From positions 31,663-95,662 of the forward strand of contig JAQCAB010000002.1 of the NCBI GenBank assembly GCA_027622375.1: 64,000 nt of DNA, in the 5' to 3' direction. The position numbers and the translations under genes were made by a program. Each line of letters begins with the position of its first letter. Position 1 is the first letter of the stretch. Shown piece after piece: positions 55,110 to 63,648 of the stretch. Under the pieces are notes generated by a model that saw nothing but the letters and a program-made list of their open reading frames with translations, was not told the origin of the DNA and ran no database searches. This DNA comes from Bacteroidota bacterium (lineage in GTDB: Bacteria > Bacteroidota > Ignavibacteria > UBA10030 > UBA8401).

Positions 55110-56580
55110 TAGTCATTAAATGAGAAACAATTTTTGCTGATTTTAATACCAACGGAATGCCACCACCCGGATGAACCGTTCCGCCACAAAAATAAAGATT
55201 TTGATATTTTTTACTTTTGTTCCCATGCCTCCTTAACGCTGCCAGTTTTCCATTAGAAGATGCTCCGTATAAAGCACCTTGTTCAGAACCAGTGTCAGCC
55301 TCAATTCCTTTTGCATCCCATGTCTTTTCAAATAAAATATGCTCATTCAAATCTATTTTAAAATGCAAATCCATTTGTTTAAAAACCAATTCGCGTAATT
55401 CTATTATTTGTTTTGTAGTTGGCGAAATTCCGGCAGGAGTATTGAACATGACAAACCAATTTTGACAGTTTTCCGGGGCATCCTCATGATTAATTACTGA
55501 GCTAATGTGAATGTAAATTGTTGGTGAAATTGAAAAATTCTTTGTTTTAAAAATTGCCTCGAATTCTTCACGATAATTCTCACTAAAAAAAATGTTGTGT
55601 AAACCAAATTCAGGAATTACTTTATCAACCGCCCAATAAAAAACTAGTGCAGAACTGGATCTTTCCTGTTTTCTATATTTAGCAAGCAACTGCACATCTT
55701 TCAAAATGTACTCGTAGAAAGGAAGATGGTCAATCGCACAAACAACTTTATCAACCACAAAACTTTCCATACCTGATTTAATAACAAAACTTCTGTTCTC
55801 CATTTCGGAAATTGAATTTATGGTTTGATTGAACTTAAATTTAACTCCTTGCTCAACTGCAAGATTGTATAATGAATCAACAATGGCTCGCATTCCACCT
55901 GTTGGAAAAAATGTTCCTTTATTTTGTTCAAGATGCGGAATCATACTATACAAAGCGCTCATTTTAAAAGGGTTTGACCCATTATAAGTTCCAAACCTAT
56001 CAAAAATTTGCACAATTTTTTTATCGCCCAATGCGGTGTGGTTATATTGATGCAACGTCTTTCTTAATTTTGAAGTTAGAAAATGCGGATAACGAATTAT
56101 TAAATCTCGTTTGAAAATATCCTTAATTCCTGCTGGCGGATTATCAGTAAAAAAATTACCAATTTGTTCATAGGTTGACTTACTTCTATCCAAGTAAGTT
56201 AAAGTCTTGTAAGCTACATCCTGACTTAACTTGGAGCTAATTTCATTAGTTAAACTGTCGCGATTTAAAAAAAACTCAATATGCGTTCTATCTTGAAAAA
56301 AATAGTTACAAGATGTATCACTTTTTTTATAATTAAAAAAAACTCAGGGGTCTTTATCGCATAATAGAAACAATTCATCCACCAATTCAGGTTCTGTAAA
56401 CAGCGACGGGCCTATATCCCAGCGATAATTATTCCAAGAAAAAGCGCCAAGTTTTCCACCATACCGAGGTGATTTTTCAAGAACAGAAACATCAAAGCCT
56501 TTTTTCTGAAGACGAATCGCGACAGCTATTCCAGCAATTCCGGCCCCCACAACAACCACTTCATGTCCCGTTTTGCTCAT
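55099..56580 (-). pseudogene. crtD: Carotenoid 3,4-desaturase (CrtD/CrtI family) interrupted by an in-frame TGA
   Basis: The N-terminal 78 codons (56344-56580) hold the FAD motif VVVVGAGIAGIAVAIRL, PRYGGKLG and DIGPSLFTEPELVDELF. They end DKDP followed by TGA at 56344-56346. The same frame then stays open for 50 codons (beginning VFFNYKK) and joins the remaining 364 codons (55099-56193), which end with the family GGTVHPGGGIPLVLKSAKI (in parts). The whole would be 493 codons, a normal CrtI-family length. DRFGTYNGSNPF, NWFVMFNTPAG and GALYGASSNGKLAALRRHGN resemble 1-hydroxycarotenoid 3,4-desaturases, and the cruF neighbour agrees, but CrtI cannot be excluded. As written the enzyme would be truncated unless the TGA is read through or is an error. 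Confidence 0.8.
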
Positions 56581-57101
56581 TTTTTCTGACTTCCAAGAAC
56601 ATGATTTTTTACATCATTAAAAATAATTTTAAACCAAACCGTATATTGAGATGGGTTGGATTCTATATCTTTTTCAAGTTCAATCAAATCAACATATCTC
56701 CACTTCGATACTTCATACTCATTAGGATCTGGTGCGGCATTATAGCGTCCAAAAAAAACATGATCAAACTCATGTTCAAAAAGCTGATGATTTAATTCTG
56801 CTTTATAAATGAACGATGTGATGAATTCAAGCTTAGTTTGAAATCCCATTTCTTCTTGAAGTCTTCTAGAGCAAGCATCTTCTATATTCTCACCGACTTC
56901 CGGATGGCCACAACAGGTATTAGTCCACAGCCCACCTGAATGATATTTGTCGGCTGCCCTTTTTTGTAAAAGAAGCTGATTAAAGTCGTTAAAAATAAAA
57001 ATAGAAAAAGCACGGTGCAAAAATCCTTTCTGATGTACTTCAAGTTTGTCCATTTGCCCAATGGCGCGATCCTTCTCATCTACTAATATTAGTGCACTCA
57101 T
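56577..57101 (-). CDS. idi: Isopentenyl-diphosphate delta-isomerase, type 1
   Basis: Idi interconverts isopentenyl and dimethylallyl diphosphate, the isoprenoid building blocks. The 174-residue Nudix-fold protein has LLQKRAADKYHSGGLWTNTCCGHP near residue 45 (in parts), with the catalytic cysteine, and the Nudix-like EDACSRRLQEEMGF with its metal glutamates. The downstream desaturase start overlaps its stop (ATGA). It heads the carotenoid operon and follows the nuclease gene at 57131 by 29 bases in the same direction. Confidence 0.9.
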   Translation of the reverse strand: MSALILVDEKDRAIGQMDKLEVHQKGFLHRAFSIFIFNDFNQLLLQKRAADKYHSGGLWTNTCCGHPEVGENIEDACSRRLQEEMGFQTKLEFITSFIYKAELNHQLFEHEFDHVFFGRYNAAPDPNEYEVSKWRYVDLIELEKDIESNPSQYTVWFKIIFNDVKNHVLGSQKK

Positions 57102-57130
57102 TCTTCTCTATTTCAAAAATGCTCTTGGTT

Positions 57131-59248
57131 TTACCCGAACACCTTTTTTCTTTTTAAATTATAACAAATTAGACAACCAACGCCCTTATTTCTAGAATAG
57201 ACATCTCTTTCCCACTCATGTCCAAATTTGCATTTCCACCAAACTATTTTACCTGAACCAAAAACTACTTCCGTTGGTTTTAAATTTCCATTTCTTTTAT
57301 AATTCCATTCTTTTGCTATTCTTGGATTTTTAAACGCCAAAGAATTTTCCTTATTAACTCTCATGTTCAAACAAAATGGACATGTGGTTTTTAATAATGT
57401 TCTATTGCGAACCGTAGTATCCCATGTATGTCCATTTTTACAAACCCACCAAACCTTTTTTGCTGAAACTGCTAAAATATTTTCAGGTTTTAATTTTCTA
57501 TTTTTTCTGTAATTCCAATCTTTAGAAATTGCAGGAAACAAAAATTTTAAATTATTATCGCTACAAACTTTTCGATTACTGCAAAAAGGACATACTGAAT
57601 TAAATCTTTTATTTCTATTTACAATTTTTGCTTTCCACTCATGTTTATTTTTACATTTCCACCAAACTATTTTTTTTGAAAACTGTGAAACTTGATGAGG
57701 TTTTATTTTTCCATTTCTATTGTAATTCCATTCGTTTGCGACACTTGGATTTTTTTTAGCTAGTGAATTTTCAATTGTTAATTTTTGGCCACTACAAAAA
57801 GGACAACCACTTCCACTTGCTCTTTTTGAAATTTGTGTTTCCCATTCATGATTTTTATTACACAACCACCATATTTTCGAATGCGAAAAAGGTGTAAAAT
57901 TTTCTGGCTTTAAAACACCATTTTTTGTGGGATGCCACTGTTTTACAATCTCAGGAAATTTAAATTGAAAATTATGTTTACTTGAAGGTTTTCTCCCAGA
58001 ACATATTGCGCAACCAGTTCCTTCCAATGTTCTATGGTGAATTGCTGTTTTCCAACTATGTCCTTTTTTACATTTCCACCAAACAGATCTATTTGAAAAC
58101 GCAGTATAATTTTCTGGTTTTAAAACACCATTTTTATTTTTGTCCCATTCTCTTGCAAGTTTTGGGAACAATAGATTTAAAGATTTTTGGCCTTCTCTTA
58201 ACGGTAGTTTTGCTATTAAATGATGATAGTATTTTTCGTTTAAAAATTTATTTTGATTTATATAATTTCCAATTTTGGTTTTTAACTTTAGAGTAAGTTG
58301 TCTATTTGAGATTATTTTTTTTAGGATGTTATGTATTAATCCGATATTGATAAATAAATTTTTATTTAATACATCAAATCTTGTAATTTTTTTAAGACCT
58401 TTTTCTCTAATTCTAATTGGTAGAATATTTTTACTAATGAAAAATTTAGATTTTGAATTATCTATCTTAAAACGATTTTTATGCCAGTAAACCCCATCAT
58501 ATTCAACTGAGATTTTTAAACTAGGGATATAAATATCTGATTCAACTTTTTCTATTTTGTATCGGTTAACTGCATCGTTGAATAAATATTTTAGTTCCGC
58601 AAAAATCATTAATTCAATTCTAGATACTTGAGATCTACAAAATGGGCAATTTGACCCCTTCTTCCTCGCTTGAATTATTGCATCCCACTCATGGCCAAAT
58701 TTACAAATCCACCAAACTTTTTTACTACTTCCTACTACAACCTGATCTGGTTTTAAATTATTCTTTTTAAAGTTCCATTCTTTTGCTAATGCAGGATGCG
58801 TAATTGATAGCGAATTGCGACTACTTACTTTTTTATTTGAACAATATGGGCAACCTACACCCTTATTTCTTGAATAAACATCTCTTTGCCATTCATGTCT
58901 ATATTTACATTTCCACCAAACTATTTTACCTGAACCAGGTACAGTTTTATTTGGCGTTAATTTTCCATTTCTTTTATAGTTCCATTCTATTGCAAGTTTT
59001 GGATTTTTATATGCCAAAGAGTTTTCTTTGTTAACTTTCTTATTTGAACAATATGGACAACCCCTACCAATTGTTCTTTTCGATACTTCAGCGATCCAAA
59101 TATGTTTCTTTTTGCAAATCCACCAAGCTTTTTTATTAGAACCATAAGTAATTGTAGCTTTGTCGATATTGTTGTTTTTTGTTGGATGCCATTCTTTAAT
59201 TAAATGGGGGAATTTTACAGTAAATAAATTACCTACACCCTTTTTCAT
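57131..59248 (-). CDS. Eight-repeat zinc-ribbon protein with an inserted Vsr-like PD-(D/E)XK nuclease domain
   Basis: This 705-residue protein has eight tandem units of about 70 residues, starting near residues 7, 77, 146, 356, 426, 495, 566 and 636. Each unit has the pattern EWNY-K-NG-KP, WWKC-x3-H-x-W and CP-x-C, and all eight keep the four ligands (for example C114, H118, C133, C136), as in the 'probable zinc-ribbon' family DUF4379. Between the third and fourth units, residues 209-300, lies a nuclease-like domain with E212, D238 (SDIYIP), E249-Y-D251 and W255-H256 and a later IRIREKG, resembling Vsr or DUF559 endonucleases. The substrate and role are unknown: a defence nuclease, a homing-type enzyme or a DNA-repair factor are all possible. 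Units 2 and 8 are nearly identical. Confidence 0.8.
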   Translation of the reverse strand: MKKGVGNLFTVKFPHLIKEWHPTKNNNIDKATITYGSNKKAWWICKKKHIWIAEVSKRTIGRGCPYCSNKKVNKENSLAYKNPKLAIEWNYKRNGKLTPNKTVPGSGKIVWWKCKYRHEWQRDVYSRNKGVGCPYCSNKKVSSRNSLSITHPALAKEWNFKKNNLKPDQVVVGSSKKVWWICKFGHEWDAIIQARKKGSNCPFCRSQVSRIELMIFAELKYLFNDAVNRYKIEKVESDIYIPSLKISVEYDGVYWHKNRFKIDNSKSKFFISKNILPIRIREKGLKKITRFDVLNKNLFINIGLIHNILKKIISNRQLTLKLKTKIGNYINQNKFLNEKYYHHLIAKLPLREGQKSLNLLFPKLAREWDKNKNGVLKPENYTAFSNRSVWWKCKKGHSWKTAIHHRTLEGTGCAICSGRKPSSKHNFQFKFPEIVKQWHPTKNGVLKPENFTPFSHSKIWWLCNKNHEWETQISKRASGSGCPFCSGQKLTIENSLAKKNPSVANEWNYNRNGKIKPHQVSQFSKKIVWWKCKNKHEWKAKIVNRNKRFNSVCPFCSNRKVCSDNNLKFLFPAISKDWNYRKNRKLKPENILAVSAKKVWWVCKNGHTWDTTVRNRTLLKTTCPFCLNMRVNKENSLAFKNPRIAKEWNYKRNGNLKPTEVVFGSGKIVWWKCKFGHEWERDVYSRNKGVGCLICYNLKRKKVFG
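57143..57343 (-). repeat. Zinc-ribbon unit 8 (near-duplicate of unit 2)
   Basis: The last unit of the nuclease gene, residues 636-702. It matches unit 2 (58814-59020) closely in protein (RDVYSRNKGVGC is identical) and, by eye, in DNA, which points to a recent internal duplication or conversion. Confidence 0.75.
58814..59020 (-). repeat. Zinc-ribbon unit 2 (near-duplicate of unit 8)
   Basis: The second unit of the nuclease gene, residues 77-145. Its long DNA match to unit 8 contrasts with the weaker similarity among the other six units. Confidence 0.75.
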
Positions 59249-59302
59249 ATTAAATAATATAATTTATTATGTAATTAATATCAGCTTTTACTTAATTATT
59301 TA

Positions 59303-59333
59303 TTGATTAATCGTTTTTTCACAATTAAATTGG
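59303..59333 (+). promoter_or_regulatory. Bacteroidetes-type promoter of the S9 peptidase-pyrF unit
   Basis: TTG (59303-59305), a 20-base spacer and TAAATTGG (59326-59333) match TTG-N20-TAnnTTTG with one mismatch. The ATG at 59360 follows with a Shine-Dalgarno AAAAAGG between. Confidence 0.4.
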
Positions 59334-59359
59334 TTAGAATTTTAAAAAGGATAATCACC

Positions 59360-61399
59360 ATGAAAAAAATATTTATCGCAATAATAATTTTTAGTTGTTC
59401 TGTAATTAGTCAAACTCGAGTTATGGGAATAGATGATCTTTTCAAATCAAAAAGAATTTCAGATCCGCAAATTTCTCCAGATGGAAAGTGGATTTCATTT
59501 GTAGTTGGTGTTGTTAATAAAGATGAAAATAAAACCAACAATGATATTTGGATAATGAATTCAAATGGAGAAGATTTAAAGCAATTAACAAGTGATCCAA
59601 AAAGTGATAATCATCCGAGATGGTCGGCAGATAGCAAAACTATTTCTTTTACATCCACAAGAAAAGGAACGCCACAAATTTTTACAATGGATACAAAAGG
59701 AGAAAATGTAAAACAAATTACAAATATCTCAACTGGCGCAAGTCAACAAATGTTTTCACCCGACGGAAAAATGATTTCTTTTATTTCATCTGTTTATCCT
59801 GAATTTAGTTCAAAAACTTTTAGCGAAATGGATAAATTAAATAAAGAAAAAGATGAACAGATTGAAAAATCAAAAGTTAAGGCAAAAGTTTTTACACAAT
59901 TATTGTATCGCCATTGGGATAGTTGGACAGATTTTAAGAGAATGCATATTTTTATCCAAAACATTGAAATTGGAGAACCAATAAATTTAACTCCAGGGGA
60001 AAGAGATGCTGTACCAAACTCTTCAACTTTTTCTGCTGGTGATGATTATGGATGGTCGATGGACTCAAAAGAAATTGCATATACAGTTACACCAACACCA
60101 ACACGAGAAGAAGCTTGGAGTACGAACCATGATATTTTTACAGTAAATATTCAATCGCTCGAGAAAAAACAAATCACAAAAAATCTTGCGGCTGATACTT
60201 ATCCGAGATATTCTCCCGATGGAAAATATATTGCTTATCGTTCGCAAAATGTTGCGGGGTTTGAAGCAGATAAATGGGATATTGTAATTTATAATCGAGC
60301 AACATCTGAAGTTAAAAACATCACAAAAAATTGGGATTATGTTGTAACAGGTTTTGAGTGGAGCAGTGATTCAAAATATATTTTTACCCCGAGTGAAGAA
60401 GAAGCAGAAGAACTCTTATGGAGAATTTCTGCTGATGGAAAAGAAATAAAAAAAATAACTTTAAATGGAGTAACAAGTTCGTTTTCGGTTTCAAATTCTG
60501 GTGAAATAGTTTTTACAAAAGCTACATTAAATCGTCCAGTAGAAATTTATAAAATTGTAAATGGTGGAGAGGAAGTAAAATTAACTGGTTTTAATAATCA
60601 GTTATTTTCTGAAATTAATTTTTCGGCACCTGAAAAAATTTGGTATAATGGCGCTCGTGTAAAAAATCAATTATGGCTAATTCGCCCACCAAATTTTGAT
60701 CCAACAAAAAAATACCCACTTGTTTATCTTGTTCATGGTGGTCCTCAAGGCGCATGGATGAATGGATGGTCGAACAGGTGGAATCCTCAACTTTGGGCAG
60801 CGCAAGGCTATGTTGTTGTTGCGCCAAATCCAACAGGCTCAACAGGGTTTGGTCAAAAATTTACAAATGATATTTCGGGAGATTGGGGTGGTGCTGTTTA
60901 TGTAGATTTAATGAAGGGTCTCGATTTTGTTACAAAAAAATATTCTTTTATTGATACTACAAAAATGGCGGCAGCTGGCGCATCGTATGGTGGTTACATG
61001 ATGAATTGGTTTCAAGGTCATACAAAAAGATTTAAAACATTAATTACACATTGCGGAGTTTATAATTTTGTTTCGATGTACGGCACTACTGAAGAAGTTT
61101 GGTTTGATGATTGGGAGCATGGCGGCGCGCCGTGGGAGAAAAAAGATGAATACAATAAATTTTCGCCACATAATTATGCAGAAAATTTTTCAACTCCAAA
61201 TTTAATTATTCATAATGAATTAGATTTTAGAGTTCCATTTTCGGAAGGGATGCAGTTATTTACAACTTTACAAAAAAAAGGAGTTGAGTCAAAGCTTGTT
61301 TACTTCCCAGATGAAGGGCATTGGGTTTTGAAACCGCAAAACTCAGAGTTTTGGCACAAACAAGTTTTTACTTGGCTTGAAGAGTATTTGAAAAAATGA
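59360..61399 (+). CDS. Secreted S9 family peptidase, acylaminoacyl-peptidase-like
   Basis: ATG 59360 gives a 679-residue protein with signal peptide MKKIFIAIIIFSCSVISQ, after AAAAAGG; an earlier in-frame TTG at 59303 coincides with the promoter. The N-terminal part is a WD-like propeller with repeated SPDGK and WSADSK turns. The C-terminal alpha/beta hydrolase domain has the nucleophile in GASYGGYM near residue 542, the acid in NELDFRVP near 636, and the histidine in DEGHWV near 660. The enzyme removes residues or oligopeptides from N termini, probably in the periplasm. pyrF overlaps its stop (ATGA). Confidence 0.88.
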   Translation: MKKIFIAIIIFSCSVISQTRVMGIDDLFKSKRISDPQISPDGKWISFVVGVVNKDENKTNNDIWIMNSNGEDLKQLTSDPKSDNHPRWSADSKTISFTSTRKGTPQIFTMDTKGENVKQITNISTGASQQMFSPDGKMISFISSVYPEFSSKTFSEMDKLNKEKDEQIEKSKVKAKVFTQLLYRHWDSWTDFKRMHIFIQNIEIGEPINLTPGERDAVPNSSTFSAGDDYGWSMDSKEIAYTVTPTPTREEAWSTNHDIFTVNIQSLEKKQITKNLAADTYPRYSPDGKYIAYRSQNVAGFEADKWDIVIYNRATSEVKNITKNWDYVVTGFEWSSDSKYIFTPSEEEAEELLWRISADGKEIKKITLNGVTSSFSVSNSGEIVFTKATLNRPVEIYKIVNGGEEVKLTGFNNQLFSEINFSAPEKIWYNGARVKNQLWLIRPPNFDPTKKYPLVYLVHGGPQGAWMNGWSNRWNPQLWAAQGYVVVAPNPTGSTGFGQKFTNDISGDWGGAVYVDLMKGLDFVTKKYSFIDTTKMAAAGASYGGYMMNWFQGHTKRFKTLITHCGVYNFVSMYGTTEEVWFDDWEHGGAPWEKKDEYNKFSPHNYAENFSTPNLIIHNELDFRVPFSEGMQLFTTLQKKGVESKLVYFPDEGHWVLKPQNSEFWHKQVFTWLEEYLKK

Positions 61400-62199
61400 G
61401 TTTTTTAAAAAAACTTGAGCGTGCTCAAAAAAGAACTCTACTTTGCGTTGGGCTTGATACTGATATTTCAAAATTGCCTGCATCAATTCCTAAAACCGCA
61501 AATGGTGTTTTACAATTCAATAAAAAAATAATTGAAGCAACAAAAAAATATGTTTGCGCATATAAAATTAATTTAGCTTTTTATGAAACGCTCGGTAAAG
61601 ATGGATGGAAAATTTTAAACGAAACATTAAAAGCCATTCCAAAAAATATTATTACGATTGCTGATGGAAAGCGTGGCGATATCGGGAATACTTCAGCAAT
61701 GTATGCAAAATCCCTTTTTGAAGATTTAAATTTTGATGCTGCAACTGTAAATCCTTTAATGGGATTTGATTCAGTTGAACCATTTCTTAATTACAAAAAT
61801 AAAGGAGTGTTTTTACTCGCAGTAACTTCTAATAAGGGAGCAAGAGATTTTCAATTTTTAAAAGTTGGCAAAAAATATTTATATAAAAAAATTGTTGAAA
61901 CTTCTTTGAAGTGGAATAAACATAAAAATATTGGATTTGTAGTTGGCGCGACAAAAAGTTCAGAATTAAAAGAGTTGCGGAAAACTGCAGCAAGTGTTCC
62001 ATTTTTAATACCTGGTATTGGCTCGCAGGGTGGAAGCTTAAAAAATGCAGTAAAACTTGGAACAAATTCAAAAAATAATTTAGCAATTATAAATGTTAGC
62101 CGATCGATCATTTATGCTTCGAATGGAAGTAACTTTGCTGAAATTGCAGAGAAAGAATCAAAAAAATATTTTGATGAAATAAAAAAATATAGAATATAG
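61396..62199 (+). CDS. pyrF: Orotidine-5'-phosphate decarboxylase
   Basis: PyrF makes UMP from OMP. The 267-residue protein is of the longer type with LCVGLDTD near residue 17, KINLAFYE near 55 and the catalytic DGKRGDIGNTS near 92-102 (the DxKRxDI motif). IPGIGSQGG near 203 is the phosphate-binding loop. Its ATG overlaps the stop of the peptidase gene, an unexpected partner. Full length and intact. Confidence 0.93.
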   Translation: MSFLKKLERAQKRTLLCVGLDTDISKLPASIPKTANGVLQFNKKIIEATKKYVCAYKINLAFYETLGKDGWKILNETLKAIPKNIITIADGKRGDIGNTSAMYAKSLFEDLNFDAATVNPLMGFDSVEPFLNYKNKGVFLLAVTSNKGARDFQFLKVGKKYLYKKIVETSLKWNKHKNIGFVVGATKSSELKELRKTAASVPFLIPGIGSQGGSLKNAVKLGTNSKNNLAIINVSRSIIYASNGSNFAEIAEKESKKYFDEIKKYRI

Positions 62200-62205
62200 T
62201 TTTAA

Positions 62206-63648
62206 ATGAATCTGGGAGAACTAAATCTCCACGAAAACCTACTTAGGCATCTTTGGAATAAAAAATATCTTTCAACAAATAATTTTATATCCACTACAGG
62301 TGAAAAAATAAATGTTGAAAATTTTGGGGAATTACATTTTGGATTTGGTCCTGATTTCCAAAATGCAAAAATTAAAATAAACACTGTTAATTATTGTGGT
62401 AATATTGAATTTCACAAAAATGCTAAAGATTGGGTTTTACACGCACACAATAAAAATAAAATTTACAATACTACTATTTTACATGTCGTTTTAACAGGGG
62501 ATGATAAAATTGTTACAAGGAACTTTTCAAAAAGAATTATACCGACAGTAATTTTAAAAAATTATTTAATCAACAATATTTCAGAATTAACCGAACAACT
62601 AATGCGTGATGAGGGAAATAAAATATTTGATAAAATTCCCTGTTTCACAAAAAATGATTTTTTAGAACCAGAGATTATTGAAGGAATATTACCAAAGCTT
62701 GCAATTGAAAGATTTTACGATAAATCAATTTTAATGGAAGAGGAATTATATTTTTGGATAGATAAAATTATAAAATCAGAAAAATTAAATTTAAGTGAGA
62801 AAGATTTATTACACCAATCATCTGTTTGGGAAAACTTGCTATTTTCTAACTTATGCGATGCGCTTGGTTTTTCTCAATACAGAAATCAAATGAAAAAACT
62901 TGCTGAATTAACTCCCCTAACTAATTTAAAAAACAATGATAATAAAAGCACAATAACTGAATTACAATCACTTTTATTATTCATTTCTGGTTTTTATCCT
63001 GAAACACAAAAAGACCAGCAAACAAAAATTTATTATCACGAATTAAAACAAGCAAATAATTTAATAAACAAATTCGGAAAAATTAAAAAAATAAGCCAAA
63101 CTAGTTGGTTGACACATCCAACTAGACCATCAAATCACCCATTAATTAGAATTGTTGCAGCAAGTTATTTATTAAAAAAAATATTAGATGAGAATTTATT
63201 TTTCAACATCATTAATAATGTTGAAAAAAATAAAAATCCAGAAGAATTACTACTTAATTTTGATTTACTTTTAAAACTCCCATACGATAAATATTGGTCA
63301 AATTATTGGAACTTTAACACGCCATCTTTAAAAAGCCACTCCCTTCTCGGTAAACCGAGAAGGTTGGATATAATTGTAAATGTTTTTATTCCTCTGATTT
63401 TACTTTATTCAAAAATATTTTCAAAAAACATCCTTGGAACAAGAATAATTAAATACATAAAAATAATTCCTGCATTACAACAAAACTTCAAAACTAAAAA
63501 GATGGAGAAGCAGTTGATAAAAGAAAAAATTAAAATTACAAAAGCATTTGAACAACAAGCATTAATTCAGCTTTATGATCAATATTGTACAAAAGAAAAA
63601 TGTTTTAGTTGTGAAATAGGGGAAAAAGTTTTTACAATTACAACATGA
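62206..63648 (+). CDS. DUF2851 family protein
   Basis: This is a 480-residue protein of the Bacteroidota DUF2851 family. The opening LHENLLRHLWNKKYL, the GELHFGFGPDFQNAKI segment near residue 40 and GNIEFHKNAKDWVLHAHN near 64 are diagnostic. The histidines and acidic residues in this N-terminal part recall a nuclease-like metal site, but no activity is established. The C-terminal region ends with a C-x4-C-x4-C-type cluster (YCTKEKCFSCEIG) that might bind metal. It follows pyrF by six bases and overlaps the next gene by four. Confidence 0.8.
   Translation: MNLGELNLHENLLRHLWNKKYLSTNNFISTTGEKINVENFGELHFGFGPDFQNAKIKINTVNYCGNIEFHKNAKDWVLHAHNKNKIYNTTILHVVLTGDDKIVTRNFSKRIIPTVILKNYLINNISELTEQLMRDEGNKIFDKIPCFTKNDFLEPEIIEGILPKLAIERFYDKSILMEEELYFWIDKIIKSEKLNLSEKDLLHQSSVWENLLFSNLCDALGFSQYRNQMKKLAELTPLTNLKNNDNKSTITELQSLLLFISGFYPETQKDQQTKIYYHELKQANNLINKFGKIKKISQTSWLTHPTRPSNHPLIRIVAASYLLKKILDENLFFNIINNVEKNKNPEELLLNFDLLLKLPYDKYWSNYWNFNTPSLKSHSLLGKPRRLDIIVNVFIPLILLYSKIFSKNILGTRIIKYIKIIPALQQNFKTKKMEKQLIKEKIKITKAFEQQALIQLYDQYCTKEKCFSCEIGEKVFTITT

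Noticed and set aside
59303..59359. TTG start extending the S9 peptidase by 19 residues
   Set aside because: It coincides with the TTG promoter box, and the ATG at 59360 has a Shine-Dalgarno sequence and a clean signal peptide.
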